Assembly: GCA_949752745.1 (NCBI GenBank)
Contig: OX457027.1
Span: 81,275,214 to 81,339,213 of the forward strand
Source of the DNA: Protula sp. h YS-2021
Taxonomy: Eukaryota; Annelida; Polychaeta; Sabellida; Serpulidae
DNA: 64,000 nucleotides
Direction: 5' to 3'
A model generated the notes under the pieces. That model saw only the letters and a program-made list of their open reading frames with translations. It had not been told where the DNA came from and ran no database searches. The number at the start of each line of letters is the position of its first letter. The first letter of the stretch is position 1. Below are positions 27,560 through 39,100 of this stretch, in pieces. The position numbers and the translations under genes are program-made.

Positions 27560-28060
27560 ATCACGATCCTGGGGGGAGGGGGGGTTAAAAATACCTATGA
27601 GGGCTTATGAAATGAAACGCTAACTCTGGTCCTGGTGTTGGTATATGTGTGTATGTATGAGAGTGTGGAAATTGCTTTAAAGGAAAAAGAAGAAAAAAAG
27701 AAAAAAAACTTACCTTCCAATAGGCACTTTATGGTGTCGCCTTGAAACTTATGTGACTTTTTTTTCCAAAAAACACCCTCACAAGCCTCAAATAAATATT
27801 TTCTCCCCCTCCTTTCAAACGTTCTATTTTCACACTTCATCGGAAGTCCGTTATTTCAACTCCAATCGCGTAAATGACGTTTCGTTAATGACGTTTCGTT
27901 TACACGTCATCAATGTCGTCACACACTCTCCCCTGCAGCAGAAACGGCATGCGGTTCTACTGCAGCAGAAACGGCATGCGGATCTACTGCACTGCAGTAG
28001 AAACGGCGCCGGTTCTGTTGCAGTGACGTCACTTCCTGCAGCAGAACCAATGTTTCTACA
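27560..28060. mobile_element. Diverged relic of the giant foldback element
   Basis: Matches about 38350-38850 of the left arm of the large palindrome in order: CCTATGAG...GGCTTATGAAA, 'CCTTCCAATAGGCACTTTAT', the AAATGACGTTTCGTTTAC block and the CCATGCGGTTCTACCACA-type repeats (here GCATGCGGTTCTACTGCAG). Roughly 500 bp with many substitutions; it covers only one arm, up to the palindrome centre. Confidence 0.75.
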
Positions 28061-28074
28061 CTACTAATAGTCCA

Positions 28075-28200
28075 TATCTTTCTGATCACTGTATGCTTAT
28101 GTGCAGCACTAATCTGATGAAGCTGAAACCTGTACGAAAACATGCAAAATACTGTAAGACTGAATACGGTGATATTAAAGCGGACAAGTCCTCTTTCTAG
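28075..28200. repeat. Duplicated ~140-bp block, copy 2
   Basis: Second copy of the block at 26840-26985. Confidence 0.85.
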
Positions 28201-28639
28201 TACTTGATGAAAAATAATAGCGACTATTTGCTCGCTAGAAGTTTTAGTCAGGCATGGTCGTAGGGCAGAAAGATTACGTCCGAACTCCAAGCATCGTGAT
28301 TTAGTGCTGGCAGCTAGTAAGCACATTCAAAAACTTAAAAGAGAGTATCACTGTAACTCTGTGAGCTTTTATCGCGAAATAGTCTTCCTGGCTCTGACCA
28401 CCAGCGCCATTCCAATCGAACCAATGGAACAACCAACCAAAAGAACAGTTGGGATGCCCAGAGTAAAATCAGATTCGGATATCCCCCTTGTGAAAAAAGA
28501 AGCTAAAACCCTGGAGGGGCTCTCCTTCAAACGCTGAATATCACCTCAGTGCAGGAATATACGCTAAAGGCATTGAAAAAAAGCTAGCCCACAGGGGGAT
28601 ATCCAACCCAGTGGTGTTAAAACTACTGGAATGTCTCCC
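28201..28639. other. Possible upstream part of the tyrosine-recombinase element
   Basis: Short frames at 28304-28537 show no recognisable domain. Probably part of the decayed element that follows. Confidence 0.3.
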
Positions 28640-29900
28640 CGTTGCCATTTGGGATACAGCAAAGATACAGCGACAAATTAATTAACCTCGATGAGACAGT
28701 TGCGAAGGGACGCATTCTTTGCTACATTGCTGGTTCGCGGTCAAAAGATCTCTGGAATTAAGATAGCCCATCATCTTGAGTCAATCAAAATTATTCCCTC
28801 CTCAAGACGTTGAAAGGATCAACCTAGAAAACAGAGCTTTATGCCAGAATTTAGCGCTGATGTCTCGCTCTAGACGCCCCTATGCGAGAGCCACTTCCAG
28901 TAGAGGTCACTGCAAGAGGCAGCACAGAAAGGAGAAGACTGCACCAAGTAATCAAAGGGCAGTTGGGGCACATCAGTAGATTTGTCAAATGCCTTCTTCA
29001 ACATCCCGATAAACCGAAAAAGCCGCAAATACCTGTACTTTAAAATGCAGGGATAAAGGTTCTGGTTTCTGGCACTTCATTTCGGCCTACACTCAGCCAC
29101 GTAAGTATTCTCGAAAGTGATGAAGCAACGATATCCCCACGATGGGCTACTCTAAAATACGCCTTCCTTCTATTGCTAGCGCAGGTAAAAGAAGAGGGGA
29201 ACTCCATGCTTTGGAACAGGAGGTCTTTAAAGTAAATGGCTCCTGGAACACAGTGGATCTTAAGCCCAAGCCATCCTCCATGTTAAGACCAACATAGCCA
29301 CGAAAAGGGCAGGGACATTCGAAGAGATAAGGCTTACATATCGACCCACTCCCACATCACTTGAGGAGCCACTATCTATACTTTGTCTTGTGTGGGCCTT
29401 CAGAAAATAAATGGGATTATCCAAGGATGATAGAGCACCAGATCGGAAAGCTCTAATCATTCCACTTAGGCCTGATGTGACCAGAGACATTTTAAAACAG
29501 ACTGTATGTAATTATATTAAATGGCTAATTTTAGAAGCATACTCTAAAGCCCAAACAGACCCGGGATTTCTGGCTCAATATAAAGTTAACGCCAATCAAA
29601 TTACGCCTTGAGCGCCTTACACAACGTTTCGCTATACGATATGCTACTCACAGGGTGTTGATCATCCCGAATACTATCTAAAGGCATTCAATCACAATGA
29701 ATTAACAGGAAATTGTTCAATTGACCCTTTTATAGCCCGGAAAAAGCCATTTCTAGCCATGATCCTGTGTTTGTTATAGCAAGAACCAGAGTCAAAACCG
29801 CATTAAGGAAACGGAGAGTCAATCCCCGAAGTCCAGGACCAGAGTGGGAAAGCAGCCCTAAGGCAGTTAAGTTTCTAAGGCATTAGGACTGTTACTTGTT
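28640..29900 (+). pseudogene. Decayed tyrosine-recombinase-type retroelement/transposon fragment
   Basis: Across several plus-strand frames the order matches a DIRS/Ngaro/Crypton-type tyrosine recombinase. 'ASAGKRRGELHAL' (29179-29217 region) has the first catalytic-arginine pattern. 'KRAGTFEEIRLTYRPTPT' follows after a frameshift, then a 66-residue frame (29411-29611) with LSKDDRAPDRKALIIPLRP and a 'VCNYIKWLI' helix. The catalytic H-x-x-R box that should follow is eroded (Asn in place of His, then a frameshift and stop). No reverse transcriptase was identified nearby, so the exact class is open. Confidence 0.55.
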
Positions 29901-31625
29901 TGTCCGTAGTTCAAACCGTCGGTTAGCTCAGAGCTGAGGCATCAATTGCCGTTGAGTAATGCCTCAATAAAATTCCTCACTTCGGTGTGTGTTAATTTGA
30001 GTAAGAAAGAAGCTACGATTTATTTATGATTAAATTGATAATTAATTACATTTATCAATTACTACATTTAAGTTGATCTCTGTACCTCAGTCATTTCGCA
30101 CGTATCTTACTCGACATCGCTTAGGCGTACCATCCGTGGGATTTCGGAGGGGTGGTAGTATCCCACATGAGTGCTTCTGGTAATAGCAGTATCCTTACTC
30201 TATTATCTTAGTCGTGTCACTTAAACTGTGGTTGCGTGTGCATACTTTAAAAAGAGGTTCTAGCCCATCCCTATTTTGAAATGGGAGGGGGCAAGCAAGT
30301 AAATTGGTAGAGCCATATCGAGTATCCATTAGCCACTTGTACTCCTACGGGAAGAGCCATTCTAAGTCGGAACCACATGATCAGTTGGTGCAATACTGGA
30401 ACGAACGGTGGGTATAACTCCATCCATATGGGTTGTTGCTATCGTTCTTCCAGTATAATTCATTTTATCTTTTAGTATATATGATATTGTGGATCGAGAC
30501 TGTTAACTCATTAAAAAACCGAAAGTGTACTGGATGACTTTTATGTCGCTTATACAATACATGTATCGGTAAAATTATAGTCTGCATTGAAAGAACTTTT
30601 CTACACGAGGCGTGGCAAAGCGGGTTTTATCCCATCAACGGTTTCTAATCCCGTCTAAAGGTGAAGATAAGCGAAAGTTAGCTGTTGCGAAGTAAAACTA
30701 TCGTTTCATTTCGTAAAAAGCTTTTCTTCGAGTAACAGCGTAACTCGCGTTCTCCACCTTTAGACCTTGGGTTACCCACCCTCATCCATCAACACTCCTA
30801 AACCTGTTTATTTGGACGGGTGCTGAGATAAAAAAGGAATGTGGGTAATTTGTTGGCACTCGGTCTTAAACACTCGAGTGGTTCCAGTATTGTCTAATAA
30901 GGCATTTTTGGGCAATGTCTATTTACATTCTACGCCTACACATGTTGAAAAGTTCAATTCACAATTTATAACGTTGATTACCGCAAATAAGGGAAATCCA
31001 GTCTAAAGATGGAGAACGAGAACTACGCTTTTACTCGTACAAAGCGTTTTAGGTTTGTCAGTTCGAAAATGTTCTAGAGAAACAAAATCAACTATGAAAC
31101 GGCGTCTTTCCCCCATAGCCCAAGAATATTCGTAACTGGAGCTACTAATTTATATGAAAATTCAGTGTATTTCAAATAAGCAGATATTATTTTGCAACCC
31201 ACGCGTCTTTCTTACAAAACCAACACAAGCATGTCACCACGCTCAGTGTGTTTAGTATGTGTAAATAAGGCACTCGTGTAATGCAGAGTGTGTTGGCAAA
31301 AAACACGGGCAAATGCTGCTGCAGTCGTTACACCTTGCTTTTGTGGTAAAGAGTCGTATTTTTTGCTTCGCGTTTTGATCATGAAAATGGAAATTAAGAC
31401 GAAAAGAAAAATAGAGTTGCACAACTTCAGATCAAATACTACGTATGGCTAGAGGAGTATTAAATACAAAATGACAGACAGTAAAGAGAAAAAAGTCGAA
31501 ACATTGGACCCATACAACTTCAATATATTTCTGCAAATCTTCGACTTGCCAAATGTTAATAACTTCAAAGCTGTGCTCCTTAGGAGAAAAAATGTTTGGT
31601 TTTTGTTTCAAATTTATGCGAGAAA
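29901..31625. other. Intergenic DNA with small inverted repeats
   Basis: No gene seen. It contains the 111-bp inverted-repeat element at 30654-30764 and a related half at about 31002-31050. The stretch just below 31626 is the 3' flank of the receptor gene. Confidence 0.5.
30654..30764. mobile_element. 111-bp MITE-like element with TCTAAAGGTG ends
   Basis: Begins TCTAAAGGTGAAGATAAGCG and ends CGTTCTCCACCTTTAGA, so the termini are inverted repeats. The middle reads AAAACTATCGTTTCATTTCG. Related halves lie at 31002-31050 and at 48580-48765. No target duplication is evident. Confidence 0.55.
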
Positions 31626-33194
31626 TCATTGGCCACTGTTTGTGAGCACGGCCTTAATATTATCATCGCATTTCTTGTACTCGCACGAGTCGCCACCCTT
31701 GTCAATTTCCCGCGACTCGTCAGCCTGGCACTCCTCCCCGGACATGTAGATGTGGTTCTCGATGCCGTTCGTGTTGACATAGCGCCCCAGCGTGATGTTC
31801 CCACCTCGGGTTCGGCGCATGTAGCAGGCAGCGGCTACGGCTACAGCTATAAGGAGTAGAACCATAAATACGAGGCTTACTATGAGGACTGAAAGGTGAA
31901 GGTGGTGGTGCACTCCCAGTGGAGTTCCCGCGTTTTTTGTTTCTGTCCAGCTGGCTACACGTGCTATGGGTGTAAGATTGGTGTATGTGGTCTTGATGTC
32001 GGAACTAAGTGGCCGTGTGGTCACTTTGTGCATGGGGCTGGGTTTGCCTTTCTCGGTGACGTTCATGTGGGAGCGGGATACGGAGACACGGAACCAGTAG
32101 TCGGTGTTGGGTTTGAGCCCATACACGTCAATCTTCGTCCAGTAGGTGGCGTTGTTGTAGTGGAGCGAAAAGTTGTGGTGCTCTTGGAAAGCCGCTATTG
32201 GGTTGTGCTCGTCGATGTACTCCAGAATCAAGGCGTGGTACTGATCCATCGCGTCTTCAGGGATAGGCATGTGCAGTATTACTCGCGTGTCTTTTGCAAA
32301 CAAGGAATAGAACTGCGTGACGTAATCAAGGTCGACAGGCGGTATGTTGACGTGACAGGTGGATCCCAGGTACCACAGACTGCAGCCATAAGGACACGTT
32401 CCGTTGATCACCTCGCAGTAATCTTTACAGTGACCGCACGACTGCAAGCAGTGGAAGCCATACGTTCCCTGCTCGCACTGCTGCTGGCACAGCGGAGGCT
32501 TCCATCCCATGGCACAGCTCTCGCAGTGTCCAGTCCGTCTGTTACAGTGTGCCGCCTGGGCGCAGTGGCCACAAATACCGCTGCAGTGCGGTCCGTACGC
32601 GCCAGCGTCGCAGGGCGCGTCGTGACAGCTGGGTGACGTGTCCCCGAAGCAGGTGTCACACCATATACCATTTGGTGTGTCGTCTCCGCACCATTTCCAG
32701 TCCACCTGTAGCCACAGGTGGCCCCACACCACCACCTCACACAGCGGCAGGCGCCCCACTTTGTCCCTTTCTTGGTATTTCGACACACTGATATAGCGGC
32801 CTACTTCGAACTGATCACACGTGAATATCTTGTGTTCGGATTTGCTGATACGTGACTGGTAGTGGACACACACCGAGTGTGACGACCGATCACTGCTGTT
32901 ACCCACTGTAATGTTAAACTGCTCCAGATAGGACGAGCCCACGGCATTCTCCCTATTTACTATCGTGATGTTGAGGATGGCAAATGTCTCCTCCAAATCT
33001 ACCATCCACCAGGCGAGGTTGAATTTCGAGTCGGTGTAGACGACAGTACATGACCCACCAAAGATATGCTTCTCAAAGCTGCCATCCACAACCAAGTTGG
33101 CGTCGTGCCAGATGTCAGGTTTGTTGTACTTGGTGTTTTTCTCATCCACCACCGTGTTGGATTCGGCCGGTTTTCCGTAAGCTACATTGCCAAC
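31626..33194 (-). CDS. Receptor exon 3: fucolectin-like to cytoplasmic tail
   Basis: A 522-residue open exon after acceptor GTGTTGCAG. It is clearly more GC-rich than its surroundings. Fucolectin-like region with AWWMVDLEE and YISVSKY signatures, about 20 cysteines in EGF-like spacing (GAYGPHCSGICGHC, GTYGFHCLQSCGHC), FN3 (LKPNTDYWFRV), TM (VSLVFMVLLLIAVAVAAA), RRTRGG stop-transfer. Confidence 0.92.
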   Translation of the reverse strand, partial: VGNVAYGKPAESNTVVDEKNTKYNKPDIWHDANLVVDGSFEKHIFGGSCTVVYTDSKFNLAWWMVDLEETFAILNITIVNRENAVGSSYLEQFNITVGNSSDRSSHSVCVHYQSRISKSEHKIFTCDQFEVGRYISVSKYQERDKVGRLPLCEVVVWGHLWLQVDWKWCGDDTPNGIWCDTCFGDTSPSCHDAPCDAGAYGPHCSGICGHCAQAAHCNRRTGHCESCAMGWKPPLCQQQCEQGTYGFHCLQSCGHCKDYCEVINGTCPYGCSLWYLGSTCHVNIPPVDLDYVTQFYSLFAKDTRVILHMPIPEDAMDQYHALILEYIDEHNPIAAFQEHHNFSLHYNNATYWTKIDVYGLKPNTDYWFRVSVSRSHMNVTEKGKPSPMHKVTTRPLSSDIKTTYTNLTPIARVASWTETKNAGTPLGVHHHLHLSVLIVSLVFMVLLLIAVAVAAACYMRRTRGGNITLGRYVNTNGIENHIYMSGEECQADESREIDKGGDSCEYKKCDDNIKAVLTNSGQ

Positions 33195-36100
33195 CTGCAA
33201 CACCAGGACGGCAGGTGAGAAGCATTAAGCTGCACCACATCACTTATTAAATTACACTTATGTGTTCTTAAAACAAGACAAACAGCACATTGTAATCCAC
33301 GAAAGTACTGCCATATGTGAGTTACAGTACATTATTATTGGTGGATAAAATAGGCGCGAAAAAATATATATGCTTTCATTGAATTTTAATAAATTTGTTT
33401 CTATCTAAAACGAACAAAAGAAATCGTATTTCCGTTTGAGTGTAAAAAAATTGAAAATACAAAAAATTCCGGGGGTGGGGGGGGGGGGGGGGGCGGTCCA
33501 GTACTAACTGGTTACCATGCGTGCCCATGGCTTTTTAAAACAAGTACAGAATGAAAATTATCCCTCCCCTTTTTAGCGAAACTGGCACTCCTCGCGGACG
33601 CGTCTGGTCTCAAAATCAACCCTTTCCCCGCGTTTTTGTTCGGCACGGATGGAAGCGCATATGGTAGCAAGAGCCTGTCCCCTCCCCCCACCGCGGCAAA
33701 AAATTACCCGGTTGGCAGAACTTGTACTTAAAGTAATCAATTCAGAGCACATCATTATTTCGCTTAATTCTTCGGCGCTGTCGCTCTAGTTAAAACATAC
33801 TTAATGGGGGGGGGGGGGGGGGATTCCCCTGGTCAACGAAATTTTTCAAAATAGCAAAAAGTCAGAGCTGACCAGACAATTTTGAAAGGAAAAATATATA
33901 AAAAGATCGCCACTCGAGCCAATTTTCTTTTTTTTTAATTGTACTAAATCAACATTATTTTGATTCTGCGTCTTATCCGACATAACCGACTCTGGCATAA
34001 CCGACTCTGGCATATCCAACTCTGGCATAACCAACTCTGACATAATCGACTCCGGGATATCGCCGTTTATTTCTTATGAGTTGTTTGTTTGCCCAGTACA
34101 GACTCCCGATGTGTATTAAATCTGGATCAATATGTTAAACTGAAATTATTTTACTCCGCAACCATTGTTTTGTTAAAAACGCGTGTGTTCCTGTCAAAAT
34201 CCGCGAAGATAATAAACTCATCACACGGGCAGTACATTATTTTTTTCAAACGTCAATCAATAATAAATTAAACCTGAACTTTTTGTTATATATAAACATA
34301 GTTGTATATAATTATATATAATTATAATATATGAACTGCTAAACAGGCGGCTGTTGAGAGCTCTAACCTGACAAGCAGGGCCAGTCCAGCCAAAGCCGTC
34401 TGGGAGGAGAGCGGCACACTGTCCATCCGGACACTCTCCCGTCTGTTCGTCACACCGTGCGTCGTCTACGCAGTGACACGGGAAGATGTAATCTGTAAAA
34501 AGAGAATATAGATGAACAATGGATTACTCTCTAAATCTCAGTTATTTGCCCTGCTTTATATCGAATTTGATCGGTATGAAAAATTTCCGATATTTGGTCT
34601 TAGAAAGTGAAACATATTGCAGCCATTTTCAAAGTGTGAACTCTAAATTTTGATTGATTTGCTTTCAAAATAAGTATAGTTGTTACCGATGTAGTTCTGT
34701 CTAGAAGTATATGGCTGTCTTAATAATTTACTTTTTTGCGATCAGATAAGCTTGAAAAGATTGCTTTGATTGGAGTGCTTTCAAATTTTCTGTGAATATT
34801 TCCAAGATAGTCTTCTCTGGAAAAGTTGCTTTTCTGGAAGTTCCGCCAGAAACTGGTCAGATAGACCTATTGATCCGCTAATGATTGGCCAGATAGCTCC
34901 ATTGATCCGCTAATGATTGGCCAGATAGCTCCATTGATCCGCTAATGGCTGGCAGCATTTGAATTTTTTGTAACCAATTTTCAGAATGCTTCCATGTGCA
35001 TAATGTTGATCACATTGCTTTCAAATTTTGAATGAATATTGCCTGGAAAACCTTTGCGAGCTACTTTCCAAAATTGGTTGCAGTTTTGATTTAATTTCTA
35101 CTAGATATTAGAAGAATGTTCTTCAGGTGATCTTTTCGCTAAACGTTACTTTTTTTGGACACCCTCTTAAATTAGTTTGATGCCGGCATTTGAAAGTGAT
35201 GTGGGTCTATTTTTTTTAGAATTGTTCTTTTCCTGCGTATATTTTCAGTGAAGGAATGGGGGGGGGGGGGGGGCAGCACGTGCAATAGATGTGGCAAACA
35301 CAGGCCTTTGAAAAATTTCAGTAACCAATGCTTTAAATGCCTCTACCATATTTGGGCCATCCTAAAAGCCTTCAGCTGGTCACATTTTCCCTGGACATTT
35401 TTGTTTGTAATTCCAAAAGATATAACAACACTCCCTCCTCAACTGCTAATAAGTACTCGCGATAAGCGAGGGGGGCGGGGGCGAGGGGGGGAGGTGGCGG
35501 ATGATTTTGTCAAAACCTGGGGGGGCGGAGCGGGTCTTTTCTGCAGTTGCCAAATGTGGGAGGGGATTATCTGGAGGCATTTTATTTGGAGGGGAGGGGT
35601 GTCCGTCCACTGGATGTGTGGAATCGAATCCATGACAACTGGGCCCCAAGTAGGGTGAAAACGTTGGTTCTACCGCACACAAAGAATTAAGAAACGACAT
35701 GACCTCTATGAGAACCACTGCATACAAAGAATTAAGAAACGACATGACCTCTATGAGAACCACTGCATAGGAACGGATGATTGTGACGTCATAATCATTG
35801 TGACAGTCATATCAGTAAGTGGAGCAAGGGAGCAAAAGTTGTAGAACTACAATTGGATCACATCAGATCCAGGGATGGCATCCAGTGACAACTATTTCGG
35901 TAAGTGTTTATTGAAACTTTATAAATAAAAAGTGAACTTTGTAAACAAACTTTGTAAACAAACTTTAGTTATTTGCATAATTGAAACTTTGTAAACAAAC
36001 TTTGTAAACAAACTGTGTAAACAAACTTTATAAATAAAATTTGTAAACAAACTTTGTAAACAAACTTTATAAACAAAATTTGTAAACAAACTTTGTAAAC

Positions 36101-39100
36101 AAACTGTGTAAACAAACTGTGTAAACAAACTTTGTAAACAAACTTTATAAACAAAATTTGTAAACAAACTTTGTAAACAAACTTGACTTATTTACATAAT
36201 TGAAAATTTGTAAACAAACTTTGTAAACAAAATTTGTAAACAAACTTTGTAAACAAAATTTGTAAACAAACTTTGGTTATTTACATAATTGAAACTCATT
36301 GAAACTTTGTAGACAAGCTTTGTAAACAAACTTTGTAAACAAACTTTGTAAACACAATTTGTAAACAAACTTTGTAAACAAACTTTGTAAACACAATTTG
36401 TAAACAAACTTTGTAAGCAAACTTTGTAAACAAAATTTGTAAACAAAATTTGTAACAAACTTTGGTTATTTGCATAATTGAAACTCATTGAAACTTTATA
36501 AACAAACTTAGTAAACAAACTTCTTTTTTTTTCTTTTTTTTTTTCATTTCCCACACACACACACACACACACAAATACCACGACTGAGCGTTTCATTTCG
36601 TAAGTCGCATAGGTATTTTAACCTTCTGATGGCAACTTTTTTCCCCACACTCTCCACACACACACACACACCACGACTGAGCATTTCATAAGCCGCATAG
36701 GTATTTCAACCTTCTGACGGCAACTTTTTTTCCCCCACACTCTCATGCATACATACCAACACCATGATAAAATGTTTTGCTTATGTTGCTCTTTGTACTC
36801 CATTATTCTACTTTTTTTTTTTGTTTGAAATGCAGTGTTTACTTAGAAAAGAAAATGGCGTCATACAACCTACAATCGTCATCAGCAGCATTTCGTCATC
36901 AGTGTAATCAGACTGCGTAATCAGATTTCGTCATCAAACAATGCAGACAGCGTTGTTAGGCTTTTTGTTTTTCTGAGGCAGCAGTGTCTAACTGCTTGGA
37001 GTTGCAGTATGCAGTGTTATACTTGACCGATTTGCATGAAAATTTTACTGTTTAATTCAGTTTTATATCTAGTTTTCACATAGTCATGGACTGGTTGTGC
37101 AGCTAGCTGTGTGCATATTTACCGTCATTTTAATTTTGTAAAAAGTGGGATAACTTTCGTTATAGTTGACCTATTTGCATGAAAATTTCACCATTTGATC
37201 CATTTTATGGCTATTTTACAATAGGGGACTATTTGCATAGGTGGCTGTAAGCACACCCTCAAGACGGGAGTTGGAATGGCGCGCCCCCATCCAAACATGT
37301 GTTTGAGTTTGGAACATATTACGTCAAAGTATTGTTCAACAAGTTTTTTATTCAACAAGTTGTTTAACAATTGTACAACAATTGTTGTTGTTCAACTTGT
37401 TCAACATGTTCAACATGTTCAACATGTTGTTAAACAAATTGAACATGTTCAACATGTTGTTGACTAAATTGAAGCTGTTGAACATGTTGAACATGTTCAA
37501 CATGTTGTTTAACATGTTGTTTAACATGTTGTTCAACAAGTTGTTGTTCAACATGTTGTAGTTCAAGCAATCGATGGAACGATTACTTTGATGATGAAAA
37601 ACATTGCGAGTATTCAAAGGCACTAAAGGCGGGTAGATGAGGAGGAGGAATATGAAAGCAGCGACGAAGAAAGTGTTATGGATGAGGACAGTGAGATGGA
37701 AAAGGGTGAACAGATGAAGAAAAATAGACTTATTTGACTAAACTTTATAATAAAGACTTTGTAAATGAACAAATGTTGTAATATTGTTATAGATTTAAGC
37801 TGTGTGTATTTAAGTGTATTAATAAAACTATTCGACATATGTCTTGTTTTTTTCCTGAACTGGCTGATATTGTTCATTCAATTGCTTGAACTACAACATG
37901 TTGAACAACGAGTTCCAATTATACTTACAACCACCTATGCAAATAACTACTTACTGAAATAGCTGCCATTGTTGTTGCATCAATCGTTAATATGAGGGGG
38001 GGGAGGTCATTCTTATACCACTTAGACTTCATGAAAAATGGTGTGTAACTCACCAAACAGCACTTTGTTCTCAGCTGACTTGGCAGAATTTTGCTCTCCT
38101 GGGGGGGGGGGGGGGGAGGAAGGTAGGGAGGGAGGGGGATCTGACGTCAAGACGCTAGCCTCGTTTTCAGGCAACCTCGTTTTTAGGCAGCCTCGTTTTC
38201 AGGCAAACTCGTTTTCAGGCAACCTCGTTTCGGTCAATTTATCAGGGTAAACATGGGTCGCGAATTCTTCAGTTTTGAAATAAGCTAAACTTTTTTTGTC
38301 ATGGTGTTGTTATATGCGTGTATGCGTATGGAGACAGAGAAAAAAAATTTCCCCCTCTGGGGGGAGTTAACATACCTATGAGGGGGGCTTATGAAACGCT
38401 CTGCCCTGGTGTTCGTATGTATGCCGGGGACAGAGAGTGTGGGAAATGCTTAAGAAAAGGAAGAAAGAAAAACCTTACCTTCCAATAGGCACTTTATGGT
38501 GTCGTCGCCTTGAGCTCATGTGAGCTTTTTTTAAAAAAAAAAACATAATCACAAGCCTCCAATAAACATTTTCTCCTTCCTTTAAAAAAAAAGTTCCATT
38601 TTCACACTTCAACGGAAGTCCGTTATTTCAACTTAAATTACGGAAACAAATGACGTTTCGTTTACGCACACTCTGCTGTGACGTTTACCCTTCATCATGA
38701 CGTCATCCCAACAGGCGCGCGCTCCATCTGATCCAGAAACCCCATGCCGATTCTACCACACCCTATCACGTCGCTGTGGTAGAAGCTCCATGCGGTTCAG
38801 CCACACCCTAACACGTCACTGTGGTAGAAACTCCATGCGGTTCTACCACAGTGACGTCACAGGGTGTGGTAGAACCGGCGCCGTTTCTACCACAGTGACG
38901 TGATAGGGTGTGGTAAAACCGCATGGAGTTTCTACCACAGTGACGTGTTAGGGTGTGGCTGAACCGCATGGAGCTTCTACCACAGCGACGTGATAGGGTG
39001 TGGTAGAATCGGCATGGGGTTTCTGGATCAGATGGAGCGCGCGCCTGTTGGGATGACGTCATGATGAAGGGTAAACGTCACAGCAGAGTGTGCGTAAACG

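Noticed and set aside
31896..32636. A 246-residue plus-strand frame
   Set aside because: Antisense shadow of the GC-rich receptor exon. The minus strand has clear domains in order.
38697..39062. Two mirror frames (MTSSQQARAPSDPE) as duplicated genes
   Set aside because: They lie in the repeat array at the palindrome centre and consist of translated CCATGCGGTTCTACC units.
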